64,000 nucleotides of DNA from Guadua angustifolia (GCA_036346375.1 CM070511.1:7068001-7132000); one strand, 5' to 3'; shown: positions 10,253 through 22,844, counted from the stretch's first letter. Notes: generated by a model from the letters alone, not told the origin. Numbers and translations: made by a program.

Positions 10253-11407
10253 ATTCAATAAAAGCTTTAAGACTTGAACTTTTAGCATAAAAACTCAATT
10301 AGTACTTTCATATTATGACTAGTGCTACACATCATGAGCATTTCATGCATCTTTTCATCATGTGCACCATTGAATTCTTGATTTGGTGTTTATGGATTTG
10401 GATGTTCTCGTTAGGTGTTGACGTTTCGGAGGGCACTCCGAGTGCGACTCGTCTTGAAGTCAGAAACAGCAGCAAGGCACTAACTTACTCCTTGACCATG
10501 ATTGCTCCTACTATTTGCAACTTACATCTTTGGAACTATTTTATCAAATGCATGCTTACTTTCAATTACAATTATGATTGGGTAGAATTCTTAGCTATTA
10601 CCATGTTGTGTGTTAAACCCTTAGCATGTTCTCTCCATGTTCCATTGTCGCCCTAGGTGGTTGGTTTATTATTATGTATGGGTTAGTTCAATTGCTTAGC
10701 CATGCTTAGATTACCGTTAGAAACGCGATAGATGGATTTAGTCCATCGATGCGCAATGATCAAGATTTATTATTACGATGATGATGTTTTTAATTGATGT
10801 TTAATGAGTAGAGATATTGGTTAAGGACCTAAGATTAAATCTGGTGGCGTCTCTTTGAGTAACTATCGTGCGAACCACACGCCGTTTATGGGACCGGCGT
10901 AACCAAGTACTTATGTATGACTAGGTTATGTAAACCATGTGCCGCGAATTCCTTGGGCTTAGTGGGCGTCAAGGAATGACCGCTGGAATTCCACAGGCTT
11001 GGTGGAGTGCGGGGAATGTCCTCGAGTCCCTCGAACTTTGTTGAGTTGGGGATGTCCAACAGCGGGTGTACTCCTTGATCCACACACACGAGCCTTTGGG
11101 CACAGCGGGATCGAGGGTCACGATCATCCGGATGGTTTAGATACACTACCATGCATCTTGGAAAATGGTTTGTCACGTTTCACCTCGCCGACACATCTAA
11201 GGAAATGTGTTAATAGCTTGGCTTCTGAGTGTGGCGTGTCGTGTGGCTAAAGTCGTACCTCTGCGAGTTTAAACTATTGAATAGCTGCGTCCATGGTTAA
11301 GGGGCGATCTCTTGAATTGTCGATCCTTTGGCGAGTATTAAGGACTTGGTAAGAATGGGATGGGAGTGGGAAAATAGACACAAGTATTGAAGTACTTGTG
11401 TGTGTGT

Positions 11408-11526
11408 AATTGAACATGGCGATGGAACTCATGGTTAGGAGAATGCTTGAAGGCATGATATGAATTAATTGAACATGAGCGATGGAACTCATGGTTAGGA
11501 GAATGCTTGAAGGCATGATATGAATG
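11408..11526. repeat. 59-bp tandem duplication in the chromovirus LTR
   Basis: Two near-identical units each contain GGCGATGGAACTCATGG and GAATGCTTGAAGGCATGAT. The 3' LTR has the same pair at about 29931-30048, so the duplication predates the insertion. Confidence 0.8.
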
Positions 11527-12144
11527 TGATTATGATGATGTTATATTATGTACTAGACTTTGCAAATGTTTACTAAATGCAAATCTTTCAATCTATACTT
11601 GCTTATGATTTATCTCAAATATTGCTTTATCTGAAATTGCCATTATACCTTCCTTTGATGTAGCAACCACATGTAGTTAGAAATCAACATGCAATGTATA
11701 TTATTGTCTTGATACACTCTTTGTACTCAATCGGATTATCCACTTGCTGCGGTGAGGATGAGGCCTTTGCCGGGGACTTTCTGGGGCGATTTCGAATAAT
11801 GCTAACGTTTAGTCGGCGTTCTTGCCCGATTGGTTGCACGAGGTTTGGGGGCATGCCATGCTGGCCCTTTTGTTGTTTATCTTGTGATTTCGCTGCTACT
11901 TGATGTAATAACTTTAAATATGTCGTTATAGATGGCAGTCCTCCTTTTGGTATGTAATAACGTTTATGCTTCCGCTAATTATGTATGTGTTGTGATGTCA
12001 ACTGTTGGATGAGAATGCTCGTGTTGGCGAACTATCCTGGAACCAACACGGGTATAATCACGGGACGCCCGAGGTTCCTTGATTCACTTGAGATATGCCC
12101 GCGTTGGGTGAATCGGTGGAGTCGGGGCGGTTCCCCACAGAGCT

Positions 12145-12156
12145 TGGTATCGAGCC
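12145..12156 (+). other. Primer-binding site of the chromovirus
   Basis: TGGTATCGAGCC lies five bases after the LTR end. It matches the start of the usual initiator-Met tRNA site TGGTATCAGAGCC except for a missing A, which may be a sequence error. Confidence 0.75.
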
Positions 12157-13515
12157 ATCTTGTTGTAGGTTAAACGGCCATACTCGACTAGTTAGAAGAT
12201 GTTTTGAGTCAAATTATTTTTGCTATCAAATAATTTCAGAACTGATAGCATTGTGCAATTCCTTTATTTCTTACCCTCTTAGTTACGTATCTTACCCTTA
12301 TGTTCATTTGGTTATGCAAATGAGTTTCTAACTCCTCTTATCCTTTCCAACGTGTGAGATGAGTTTTGGGCCATTGGTTTTAGTCACCTTGTTGAAGATG
12401 TGGAGGCTATCCTTCCCTCTAAGGGATATGCTGTGGAGAGCTAATTTCACATATGCACGAGTATGTGGTTTATGGTCGTGCCATAGGACCCGGATTGAAG
12501 ACCTACACCGCCACGGTTCATATCATTGCTAGGATGGTGACGGGAGCATTCCCTATCACTTCCAGCGAGGGGACATCCGTAGGAATGGCTATCAAGAGGT
12601 GGCGTATGTTGCCATGTGCCATCTCGCCATGACTTGTGGGAGCTGACCTTACCTCCGTATCAATATTTCCCTCAACGAGGATCAGCGATGAAGTCAGCGG
12701 TGTTGCTGAAAATGAGATGGGAGAAGACTCTTACATTACGCCCGGTTATCGGGCTTGGTCCGTGCCTTGGATCAGACTAATCGTTGCCTTGTCCATGAGT
12801 GTGGGAGACTCGTGCCCGTCTTCATGAGGCACAAGGGCACCTTCACCAATTTGTCCAGATTAACTTGGTGCGAGGGACATATTGTATGGGCGCAACTCCA
12901 CGACGCCACACGATGTAGCCCCACGCCTTTCGGTTTCCACATGTGTCGGGGATAGAGGCGGGGCGTTGTGTCAACACCGCGCGCATCAATTCGGGAGGTG
13001 TGATGCGTCAGCGTGCCCGGGAATCTCCGGGGGTACCTAGGTTCTACATAGGATCACCACAGCGTCTCACTAACCCCTTGGACCCCGAAGACACCGGATC
13101 TCCGGGATATCATCTTTTGGATGTGTTTCCCCAAGGATTCCTTAGAGACATTTGAGTTGTCCCGGTAGAGCTCATCATGGAGGGAAAGTAGAGATGAGCT
13201 GAACTGATTTAATTGATGTAATAGGCTACCTTATGAACCTATGCTAGTTTTTATATTTGGAACTATCACCCTTAGTTGTTATCCTTGACCTACGGGTTGT
13301 GAACTTGCACTAATGTATCGGAACCTTGTTGTTTGTTTTCATGGATCTTTGTTGTGGCTTAAGAGCCTTCTTATTTTGATGTCTTTTGGAGTTGGTGCAT
13401 GTTTTCTTGCTGCATACATATGGAGTTTAAATTCGTGACTTGCTGTCCGGATATTTTAAGTTCGACATCGTTATGGTTCTCCTTCTACTTGTTGCTAATT
13501 TGGTTTTGGCAGCAG
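12157..13515 (+). other. Untranslated leader of the chromovirus
   Basis: About 1.36 kb between the primer site and the gag ATG. Only short, unrelated reading frames occur and none resembles a known protein. Long leaders are usual in this lineage. Confidence 0.6.
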
Positions 13516-14600
13516 ATGGCGGGAGTTACCACTCGTTCCCAATCTCGGCGTGGCGAGGCCGCAATCCAACGAATCCCAAGCAGCCGAGAATCCAACTCGG
13601 GGTCACCCATGACCACCGAGTCCTCACATCGCCAAAATCAGCACCACGTTCGCGTGGAGGAGGAACTTCCACCCCCTCCTACCATGGCTCAAGTCCTCGC
13701 TTTGATTGAGCAAAACCGGCAAGATCAAACTTTGATCCTGCAGCAGATCACCCGTAACACGGCCCATGCCCTAGCCCCTTTTCGAGGAGCCGAGGGGGCA
13801 GGACATCACGCGGCTAGCGGACTCAGCGAGTTTCTTCGCATGAGGCCGCCAACATTCTCCCGTGCTGCGGATCCACTCGAGGCCGATGATTGGCTTTGAA
13901 CTATTGAGCGCAAGCTAGCCATCGCTCAATGCCAGGACCATGAGAAGGTTCTCTTCGCTTCACATCAACTCGATGGTGCGGCGTGCGCATGGTGGGACAG
14001 CTATGCCGCTATGCAGCCCGCCGATCATGTCATCACTTGGCGAGTTTGGCGGCTTTCCGCGAGGCTCATGTTCCCGCTGGCGTTATGGCAAGGAAGAAGC
14101 GTGAATTTCTTGCATTGAAGCAAGGTGGCAAGACCGTCATGGACTATCTTCACGAGTTCAACTATTTGGCTCGATATGCCCCGGACGAGGTCTCCAACGA
14201 TGAGCGCAAGCAAGAGCGCTTCATGGAGTGACTTTCGGAGGAGTTGCAGCTGGAGCTCGCTGCTCATGACTTCCGGAATTTCTAGCACTTAGTCCACAAG
14301 GCTATAGTGGTGGAGGAGAAATGGGGAAGGTTGGAGGATTCGCGCAAGCGCAAGCGGATTGCACAAAATTCAGCAAGCGGCAACTTGCAGCCATCGCGCA
14401 TGGTGCGCCCTCATTTCAAACTATCAAGCTCGGCACCACCGAGACCTCCAACGTTAGTTGCTCGCCCACCGCAGCCAAGTCTTCCACCAAGCGTGGGTGG
14501 AAATCAGCAAGAACCAACACTCAAGTTCGTCCAATTCTTGTGTGTTTCCGGTGCAAACAGCCGGGGCACTTTGCGTCAATGCCATAAAAGAATCAAGCAA
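13516..14600 (+). pseudogene. gag: Gag of the chromovirus, frameshifted
   Basis: The start is the ATG at 13516 (MAGVTTRSQSRRGEA), the usual N-terminus of this family. The protein has a Gln/Arg-rich linker, then the retrotransposon gag domain: MRPPTFSRAADPLEADDWL, then TGA at 13897-13899 in place of Arg or Trp, then TIERKLAIAQCQDHEKVLFASHQLDGAACAWWDSYAA. The frame shifts near 14030-14070. After that come VPAGVMARKKREFLALKQGG and FNYLARYAPDEVSNDERKQERFM, then further stops. The C-terminus near 14550 has a CCHC zinc knuckle, CFRCKQPGHFASMP, in which the final Cys is lost. Confidence 0.85.
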
Positions 14601-15240
14601 CGTCGAGGATCCGACCCACTATTGCACCGGGGCAGCAACACCTTCACCTCGACCAATGCCTCCAAGAACCGCATCAACCCCACCATGTGGTCGCATCAAC
14701 CATGTATTGCGCGAAGAAGCTCGAAATGCTGGGAAGTGGTGTTGGGTGCGCTTCAATCAACTCACACCGACTACCGTATTATTCGATTCGGAGCATCTCA
14801 TTCATTTATTAAAGAAGTTTGCTATGCATCATGAGTTCCCTATACAACCTATGCATCCACCACTTCTCATTAAAACCGGGATCGGAATTAAGGACCGTCG
14901 AGTCTGCCGGAAGTAAAGATTGAAGTCAATGGGGTAGAGTTCTAGCTGATTTGATAATAATTAAAGCGGAGGAATTGAAGTTATTCTTGGGATGGATTGG
15001 CTGTCCAAGCACCAAGGATGCATCAATTGTGCAAGCGAGATCTATTTCGCTTACCACGCGGCGGCAAACAAGTCGTGTTTCGTCAAGTCAGATTATGCTC
15101 ACCTTTATGCCTTGAAGGGTGAACCATTCCATGGAATAAGTAGCATACCGGTGGTATGTGATTACGGACGTATTTCGGAAGAGTTGCGGGGATGCCACGA
15201 CCGGGAGGTTGAGTTAAATCATTGAGCTTTTACGGAGCGG
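14601..15240 (+). pseudogene. pol: Protease region of the chromovirus
   Basis: The aspartic protease active site is at about 14783-14810. The frame changes inside the catalytic Asp-Ser-Gly triad (near 14790), so DS is read in one frame and GASHSFI in the next, consistent with one lost base. GMDWLSKHQGCINC (about 14990-15030) is the conserved ILGMDWL block at the protease C-terminus. The frame then ends at 15225. The gene cannot give an active enzyme as read. Confidence 0.8.
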
Positions 15241-15811
15241 CCCGATATCAAAGCGACCTTACCGTATGCCTCCAAATGAGTTGATTGAGTTGAAGAAACA
15301 ACTTACGGAGCTGCAAGAGAAGGGTTTCATCCGCCCGAGCTCCTCACCTTGGGGATGCCCGGCGATATTTGTGAAGAAGAAGGATGATAGTTTGCGGATG
15401 TGTGTTGATTATCGTCCATTGAATGCAGTCACGGTCAAGAACAAGTATCCACTTCCGCGGATCGATGATTTGTTCGACCAAATGACTGGAGGCTGTATCT
15501 TCTCCAAGATTGACTTGAGATTAGGCTACCATCAAATCAAGATCAGATCGGGAGACATTCCAAAAATGGCATTCTCCACCCGTTATGGTCTATATGAGTA
15601 TACTGTTATGTCTTTCGGTTTGACCAATGCACCGGCATATTTCATGAGCCTTATGAATTCGGTTTTCATGGAATATCTCGACAAGTTCGTTGTCATCTTC
15701 ATCGATGATATTCTTATTTACTCCAAGTCGGAAGAGGAGCATGAAGTACACCTTGGAAAGTCTTGGAAAAGCTGCGAGAGCACCAACTCTCATAAAATTC
15801 AGCAAGTGTGA
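15241..15811 (+). pseudogene. pol: Reverse transcriptase domain of the chromovirus
   Basis: Clear Ty3/gypsy RT blocks: [30 protein letters not shown], described here by its span 15266-15355, then [66 protein letters not shown] and the catalytic FIDDILIY (15698-15721). The frame is lost after HEVHLG at about 15755, and the connection domain continues in shifted frames. Ala replaces Thr in [11 protein letters not shown], and a few other positions differ from the family consensus. Confidence 0.92.
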
Positions 15812-16440
15812 ATTCGGCTAAAGGAGGTTGCCTTCTTGGGCCATGTGTTATCGAAGGTGGAGTTGCGGTTGATCCCGACAAGATACGGACGGTACTTGAT
15901 TGGGAGCAGCCTAAGAACATCACGGATATTGAAGTTTTCTCGGGTTCGCGGGTTATTACGCCGATTCAGTGAGAACTTCTCCAAAGTCATGAAACCACAA
16001 ACCGAACTTTTGAAGAAGGAGAACAAGTTCAGTATGGTCGCAGAATGTGAGGCAAGCTTTCAAATGTTGAAAGTTAAGCAACCATTGCACTGTCTTAGTC
16101 TGCGGATATTCACAAGGGCTTCGATATATATTGCGATGCATCCGCCTCAATTTGGGTTGTGTACTTATGCAAGGAGGCCGAGTTGTGGCCTATGCATCGA
16201 GGCAATTGAGACCTCATGAGATGAATTACCCCACCCATGACTTAGAGCTGGCAGCAGTGGTACATGCTCTAAAAATCTGGTGACATTTCCTCATCCAGAA
16301 TCGTTGTGAAGTTTACACCGATCACAAGAGCCTAAAGTTTATTTTTACTCAAGCCGATCTGAACTTGAGGCAAAGGAGGTGGCTCGAATTGATCAAAGAC
16401 TATGATATGGGACTCCATTATCATCTGGAAAGGCCAATAT
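15812..16440 (+). pseudogene. pol: RT connection and RNase H of the chromovirus, fragmented
   Basis: Pieces in three frames can be followed: FLGHVLSK..GVAVDPDKI-type connection at 15830-15890, a thumb/tether piece at 15930-16080, and RNase H with a central Asp-Ala-Ser segment near 16130-16150. [10 protein letters not shown] and the [16 protein letters not shown] motif follow at about 16245-16350. Frame changes are frequent. Each fragment is recognisable by motif, but no single frame spans more than about 70 residues. Confidence 0.7.
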
Positions 16441-16748
16441 TGTTGCCGATGCTCGAGCGAAAGTCTCAATGCAATCGTCTTTCGAGAGAACGAATCGGAC
16501 GCCATATCGCCGAATTTCAAACTCAATCTAGAAGTGGTTAAGGAGGATTCCTTGCTGTCATGGAAGTTAAATCTAATCTGTTGGACCAAATCAAAGAGGC
16601 TCAAAAAAGACAGGACAAGGGCATGGCACTTTCGTCCGAGCCCGCATCAAGCAAGGCAAGGCCAATTGTTTCACCGAGGGCCGGACAAGGTGTCTTGAGG
16701 TTTGACAAGCGGCTAGTGGTGCCAAATTGTAAGGAATTGAAGGCACAG
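16441..16748 (+). pseudogene. pol: Start of the chromovirus integrase, truncated
   Basis: VADALSRKS-type linker at about 16440-16470 in shifted frames, then MEVKSNLLDQIKEAQKRQDKG (16560-16622) and RFDKRLVVPNCKELKAQIHT (about 16695-16755). This is the lead-in to the integrase zinc-binding domain. The catalytic core is absent. The sequence leaves the element at the 10-bp word ATTCATACTC (16749-16758), which is also present at 490-499, and enters the second copy of the CACTA fragment. Confidence 0.8.
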
Positions 16749-17631
16749 ATTCATACTCTACAAGTTTTTTCGACCTACTAAAAGAGTTGGTCAATCAAAA
16801 TCTAGATTCAAAATTTTCATCGATCGATGGAACCAAAACCTAAATATTAGCTAGATCCACACCTTCAATTTGAGCTATATCATAATCGGCAAAATCTAAA
16901 CTTACATAACAAGTTTTGGAACCTACAAAAGAATTGGTCCATTAGAGTCTAGATTCAAAATTCTTCATCGATCCATGGAACCAAAACATAAATTTGAGCT
17001 AGATCCACACCTTCAATGCGTAGCTACATTATAATCCAAGCAAATTCCAAGCTTACACAACAAGTTTTTGCAACCTACTTGAAAAGATCGAGCTAGATCT
17101 TCACATTCAAAATCTTTCATCCATCATGGTGGAAAAGATCAAATTTTCTTCTATTTCAAGCAAAGAAGAGGCTCCATTTAAAAACAAATGTAGTGAGGAA
17201 TGATGTTACTAACCTTAGTTACCTTGGTTTCGAGTAAAATGACCAAAATTTGAAATTTGGGTAGCACCTCCCTTGAAGTCTTGGTCAAGCTCCTCGCTCT
17301 TGTCGCGACGCCGAATCGTTTAGCTCAGCGAGAGAGCGGAGGACGAAGGAGTTTAAATTAGAACCTAGTACATATAGTAGGGTTCAAACACTAACCGGTA
17401 CTAATGATCTAATATCACATTTCGGTCACGAACCGTAATAATGAAGCCTCACTAAATAGTAACGATTCGAATACGAACCGCATCGATGTTAGATCATCAA
17501 GACGGTTGGTGCTTTGAACCGCATCGAGCTCGAAGCCCTGCTACCGCTTGAACCGGATCGTTAGGAATTATCACCTGTTGTGCCTAACCCAGACCGATGG
17601 ACCAAGATAAAGGCCTGTTCTCAGAGTAGTG
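16749..17631 (+). mobile_element. CACTA-type terminal fragment, copy 2
   Basis: Counterpart of 490-1396. It ends in AGAGTAGTG at 17623-17631, a damaged form of the GTAGTAGTG terminus. The AT-rich left half is nearly unchanged, while the GC-rich part at 17270-17330 and the subterminal CCGG words are altered. Confidence 0.6.
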
Positions 17632-18053
17632 TAATCTCTCTTATGAAACTTCAAAACCAAAGTAGTATGTGTGTATGTGTATGTGTATGTATGTGTGTGT
17701 ATATATAGGATGGAGAAATGGGTACCATGGGGTATGGGCACCATAATTTAAATGCATGGATTCAATCTAAATTCAGTATATTTTCAAAACTTTCAGCTTT
17801 TTGTGTTTATACCCATCTATAACAATTCAAATGAAACACATACCTTTTGAAAAATATAATTGAATTCAAAGATTTGAAAGAATTTAGATGATATGCTTTG
17901 CTGATTTTATATATAAAATTAGCACATACCTACAATCAAACTATCGTAAAAAAGAAAACTCTAGTTTGAATTTCAGTTCAAACTTGTTTGAACATATTAG
18001 TAAATTAATTAAATTCAACATCTTAAAAGTTTTAAAAATTTTCGCATACAATA
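17632..18053. repeat. Host tandem unit, copy inside the duplicated block
   Basis: Counterpart of 1397-1821, nearly identical, with the TG/TATG microsatellite at 17667-17706 and the CAATA target site at 18049-18053 next to the LTR. Confidence 0.75.
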
Positions 18054-18685
18054 TGACGGGGACTGGGTGACCCTTGGCCGGTCAAAGGCGGTCAACGTTT
18101 CTAAATGGGGCCCGACTAACGCACGGATCATTTCGAGTCAAGACGACTGAGCGATACGACTTCGGAACTGGTCCCACACGACCTCGGCTCGAGTCGGCCT
18201 TTGCTCGATAACGCCCCCGATCTCGGAGCGCATTTACCGCGCTACTGTAACGTGATCGCGGGAAGTGAAGCACGACGGGCGACGAGTCCGGCAAGCACGC
18301 CACCTCAATGCGCATGAAGAACACCGCCGAATATCTCCGTCTGCTATTTAGCACGGAAAATATAAGGCTAAGGATGCGCAGCTTGGAAGACACACACAGA
18401 ACAAACACGCCATAGCTCGAGCTTAAACAGCACCATCGTTAAACTTGAGCTGTAACACACCCTTATACTCAAGAATAGTAAAGAGCACTGCCGCAAGGCA
18501 ACTGGAGTAGAGCTATTACCTTCACAGGGGCTCGAACCAGTATAAACCTCGGTCTCAAGCTCGTTGTCGTCTTGCTCCGACCATCGTCACCTCGATTCCG
18601 CTTCCTCCATTTGGGCAAAGCGCACTCAGTCCCATATCACACTAACCCCTTATATTTTTGCGGTTGGCGATCCCGATCGCCGACA
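18054..18685 (+). repeat. Element A 5' LTR, degraded copy
   Basis: Counterpart of 1822-2487. Its left 250 bp (GC-rich) is heavily altered by small indels, while 18340-18600 is nearly identical to copy 1. It ends GATCGCCGACA, followed by a damaged primer site at 18687. Confidence 0.85.
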
Positions 18686-18750
18686 CCGGCGCCACCGTGG
18701 GGCCCGATTGCTTCGCTCATTCGCAGGAAAAACACCAAAATCTTGGGAGC

Positions 18751-20386
18751 ATGGCGCACTTCATTGACGGGCTTTCTTCAAGCGGATTTGGCGCAGACCG
18801 ACCTGCATCCTCGTTTCACCTTCGCCACCGCATGCGAGCCGACGCCTTGATGGTGGACAGGCTTGGCGTGGACGCGGCGGCGGATGGTCGTGATCCGCAG
18901 ACTCCTGAAGATGCCCGCCGGATGGTGCACATCGCGATCAATCAGGCTATAACTGCCCTCCGACGGGAGGACCAGGAGAAGGCCGGCGCATCGTCTGGGC
19001 ATCCCAGACTTCCTCCTTCGGGAGAACGACTTCGCGCTATCGCCCGGATCATGGTTGATCCCGATAGGGCAAGGTCGGAACACTTTGGCCGGGCCCTGGC
19101 CGAAGAGCTTGACCGGGCTGCGACCGAGGTCATACCTCCGCAGCACCAAAGTCACCGCTCAGGGACCCCCTCCCTTAGGAGCGATGACAACTCGTCACGG
19201 CGTCGCCAAAGACACTCGCCAATCGCCCGGCAAGAGGTGCCTTCGCCAAACATCCGGATGTGACTACGCCACCACGCTGGCCCCGCTGGCACCAACCCGA
19301 GCAGGTTAGGCGCGAACTACAACACGAGCTCAGGCCAACCGGCAGAAGTCGGGAGGTCTTCCCGACATTCCGCCCAGCGCCGCAGGTCCAGACCGCTTGC
19401 GCACTTCCCGTGACTCTCGCGACTGCCATGGCCGCTTCGCCGCGTTAGGCCGCCGAGGCACTCGACTCGAGTCGGGCAAAGAGCGAAGACTGGCCGCGAC
19501 GACCATTCCGGCGCCAAGACGTCCCGCTTACCTGTAAGATGGCGATTTCGACGATCTTCGCGTGGCGCGCCGCCTACTCGATTCAAGCGTGCCGATAGAG
19601 CGCTTTGATGGGACCAAGAACCCGGCGAGCTCGTGATGGCCAATTATCTCCCGACCATGCCGACGGCGCCACTGACTGGCTCTTCAACCGAAGCCTAGTT
19701 CTTCAGTCGTGGCGCCAATTCAGAAGCGCCTCGCCCAACTTTCGTGAGTTGTTACGAGCGTCGGGAGGGAGAAAGACTCGATCGAGTCATCCAGTAAGGG
19801 CGAAGCCGCCATGATTTCGGCGGCGATTTATCCGCATAAGGAATCGATCCCGAGCATCTCCGACGAGGCCGCCATAAAGGCTTTTAAGTTTACGCCCGCG
19901 ACCGCGCCACTTAGACACTCGAGATCGCCTCGCTCGCCACAACAAGCTGTTCCGCATGGTGGAGCGGTACGCGGATGCGATGACGCCGTCCGCCGAAGCG
20001 CGATCACGATTAAGGTAAGCTTGGTCTAAATCCCACAGAGACTGACCCGTCCAACTCCAAAGGCGCCGATCACTCCGCCACCAAGAAGCGGGCGCGATCG
20101 CAGGGTGGCGGGGTCTACCACTGCAGATCGCTACGGATGGCCAGCCGCGAGGTCCCGAGGTCCGAGATCAAGCTCGAAGGATCCAACCTCGCCATGGTCG
20201 GCCTCGACCTCGCCAGCGCAGAATCACCCCACCGGAGGGCCGACGACTGGCCCCTGCGGCCGACGCCGTCATAGGGGGGAGGGGCGCCTGGCACGACGAG
20301 GCGAATTTTGCTGTTTATAGGGCGACTGCTGAACCCCGCAGGCTTAGCAAAGCAAGCTGGAGGCCTTCTATGATGGCCGGGGCGAG
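18751..20386 (+). pseudogene. gag: Element A gag, degraded copy
   Basis: It opens with MAHFIDGLSSS at 18751 and keeps GVDAAADGRDPQTPEDARRM and the IARIMVDPDRARSEHFGRAL region, the longest clean stretch (about 18850-19200). Beyond 19200 it falls into short pieces in all frames. The zinc knuckle is lost. The copy preserves some words that copy 1 lacks around 18945-19030, where it reads through in frame, so the two copies carry partly independent errors. Confidence 0.7.
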
Positions 20387-22800
20387 ATGCCTGTGCTCCC
20401 AAAGGACGACGACCAACCAGACAGGGTGAACGCAGGGGTGGAGCACGGTGACGTTGACCTAGAGTTCAGCATAGGGCGGCGCCGATCAAAGTTATTTTCG
20501 CGCTCATCGGCTTACCACCCGCATAACGAGCTCAAGGTCGCCACGCGAAACCATCTACCAAGTCACGCCGAAGCCCATCGAGCAACACCGCAAGTGGGTG
20601 GGCTAGCATCACCTTCTCCGAGGATGCCCTCCAAGGTATGGCTCGAGACCCGAAACCGCTTCGTTGTGACCCCACCATCGCGAATACCTCGGTCGGGCGC
20701 ATGGTCGATGGCGGTAGTTCTTTAACTTGTCAGCAGTAAAGGAGCACGATCGATGCAAATTCCCGATCGAAGGTCAAGAGCATAGCTGTCCCCTTCTTCG
20801 AATAGTCCCCGAGCTCGACTCTCTTGGGGCAGGTGGTCTTGCCCGTCACCTTCGGTGACTCGCCAACTTCCGCACTGTCGATCACCTTCGAGGTGGTCGA
20901 GGGTGACCTCCGCATAACGCCATCCCCAGCGGCCTGCCTCGTCAAGTTCATGGTGGCCAACCACTATGGCCATCTGTATGAAGTCGCCGCCCCAACGGTA
21001 TCATCACCGCGGCGGGCGATCCACAGTGGCACACGTGCGAGACAAGGCCTTGGCCCTTGCTTCAAATTCGCCGAGGCCCGGAAGCGGAGAAGAACGCCAC
21101 GAGGGCGGCGATCCAGCCAATGGGCGACGAAGGCCGCGGCCGCCGAGGAGAGTGACCCGACCAAGTGCATCCACGCTCTACCGAACCGAGTTCCAATAGG
21201 AACTCGAGCTCATCACCTTCCTCCGCGCCAACAAGGGCATATTCGCCGGAGCCCGCAGACATGCTCGGGCGCCCCGAGGGAGGTGATTGAGCACAAATTA
21301 GGTGAGACCCGACTCGACCAGGCGCTGAGCCGCGCCGCTTCTCGAGAAGGTCGCGGTCATCAAGGACAACCGACAAGCTCTTGAAGGCCGCTTCATTCGC
21401 GAGATCGACATTCAATGGTTACAACCCGGCCATCGCCCGTAAAAGGGCGAAAAATGGAGGATGTGCGCCGACCACACGGGTTGAATTTGGCCCGCTCAAG
21501 GACAACTTCGCTCGCCAAGATCGACCAAATCGTTGACTCCATCGCCAATGCCAAGATGCTAAGCTTGGATGCTTACTCGATACCAGCAGATCAAGCCGGG
21601 CGTGACGACGAGAGCAAGACATCCTTCATCACGCCGCTCGCACCTATCGCTACACAACCATGTCGCTTGGTCTCGCGTAATGCGGGGCCACGTTTCACCG
21701 CTCGATGACCAAGACGTCAACCCCAGATCGGCCGAAATCTTGAGGTCTACGTGGACGACATCATCATCAAAAGCACCTCTGAAGGCGACCACGTTCGGGA
21801 CCTCGAGGAAACCTTCCTCAACCTGAACAGGCACAAGATCAAGCTCAACCCCGAGAAGTGTGTGTTCAACGCGATCGGGAAGGTGCTCACATGATCAGGC
21901 TCGAAGGTCTGAACCCGAAAAAGATCGAGGCGATCGAGAAGATGGCACCCCGACCTTGGCCAAGCAGTGAGCCCATCGGGTCGTATGGTCGCCTTCAAAG
22001 AAGTTCATCTCGAGGCTCACGAGCGGGCCCCATTCTTCGTAACCCCAAGCAAAACAAGGGGCTTCGAGGGACCCCGAGGCACAAAGAGTCTTTGACGACT
22101 TGAAGGTATATCTGCCAACCCCAACCCCTACTTACGACCCTCAACTCGTGTGAGAGGTTGTCGCTTACCTCGCGCCACCACCTGCCACACGTCATTCTGT
22201 GGCGAAGGGATCACAAAGAAGACCGATCTATTATGTCAAGGAGGTCCTCAGATGACCAAGGAGCGCTACCGCAGTACAAAACCATCAGATGTTTCCTCAT
22301 GGCTTCGCCAGAAGTCGACACTACTTTCAAAGACTATGGTCGCCCCGAGCAACTTTCGCCGAGACATCTTATGAATCCAAAGGTGGCGCTAATTGCCACG
22401 TGGGCTATGGAGCTGGCGCATTCGACGCCCGTGTCGTAGCTCTTGACGGCTATCAAATCGCAAGTGCTCACCGACTTTGTGGTCGAGCAGACGTCGCAAC
22501 CCGATCCCGAACTCGAGGTCAAGGAAGGGAAACCATGGACCATGTTCTTCAACGGCTCAAGGTCTTTCAAGCCGCCAGGCTGGAATCTTATTTCACATGG
22601 GGCTTAATTTGCTGAGGTATGTGGTTCATTTGGGTTTCAAAGAACCAACAATGTGTAGTATCAAGCTCTCCCGGTGGGCTTCTGAAGCTGTAAGGCCTTG
22701 GGCGCATGCTGGTCGTGAAGGGCGACTCCCAGCTCATCATCAACCAGTACAACAAGGAGTACCAGTGCTCGGGAGACTCGATGACATAGTACCTTGCTGA
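20387..22800 (+). pseudogene. pol: Element A protease, RT and RNase H, degraded copy
   Basis: Counterpart of 4272-6811. Recognisable islands are GQVVLPVTFGDS and FEVVEGDL (20827-20915), the YVDDII site (21748-21765) inside an unbroken stretch from about 21720 to 21870 identical to copy 1, and RNase H words up to 22790. The FFNGSR variant of the RNase H motif (AAC at 22551-22553) is shared with copy 1. No domain is intact. Confidence 0.75.
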
Positions 22801-22844
22801 GGTGCGCAAGATGGAGAAGTGGTTTCAGAACTTGGAGCTCAAGC

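Larger units (their letters stand above)
8968..12139 (+). repeat. 5' LTR of the chromovirus
   Basis: It starts TGTAACAGCCCGATTTTCGC and ends TTCCCCACA just before the primer site. It aligns along its whole length with 27499-30662. It holds a TATA box at 9411, a cluster of CGGA-NNN-TCCG palindromes at 10013-10252, a 59-bp tandem duplication at 11408-11526, and a conserved ACCTCTGCGAG...ATTGAATAGC block at about 11260-11290. Short reading frames in it are not supported as genes. Confidence 0.9.
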
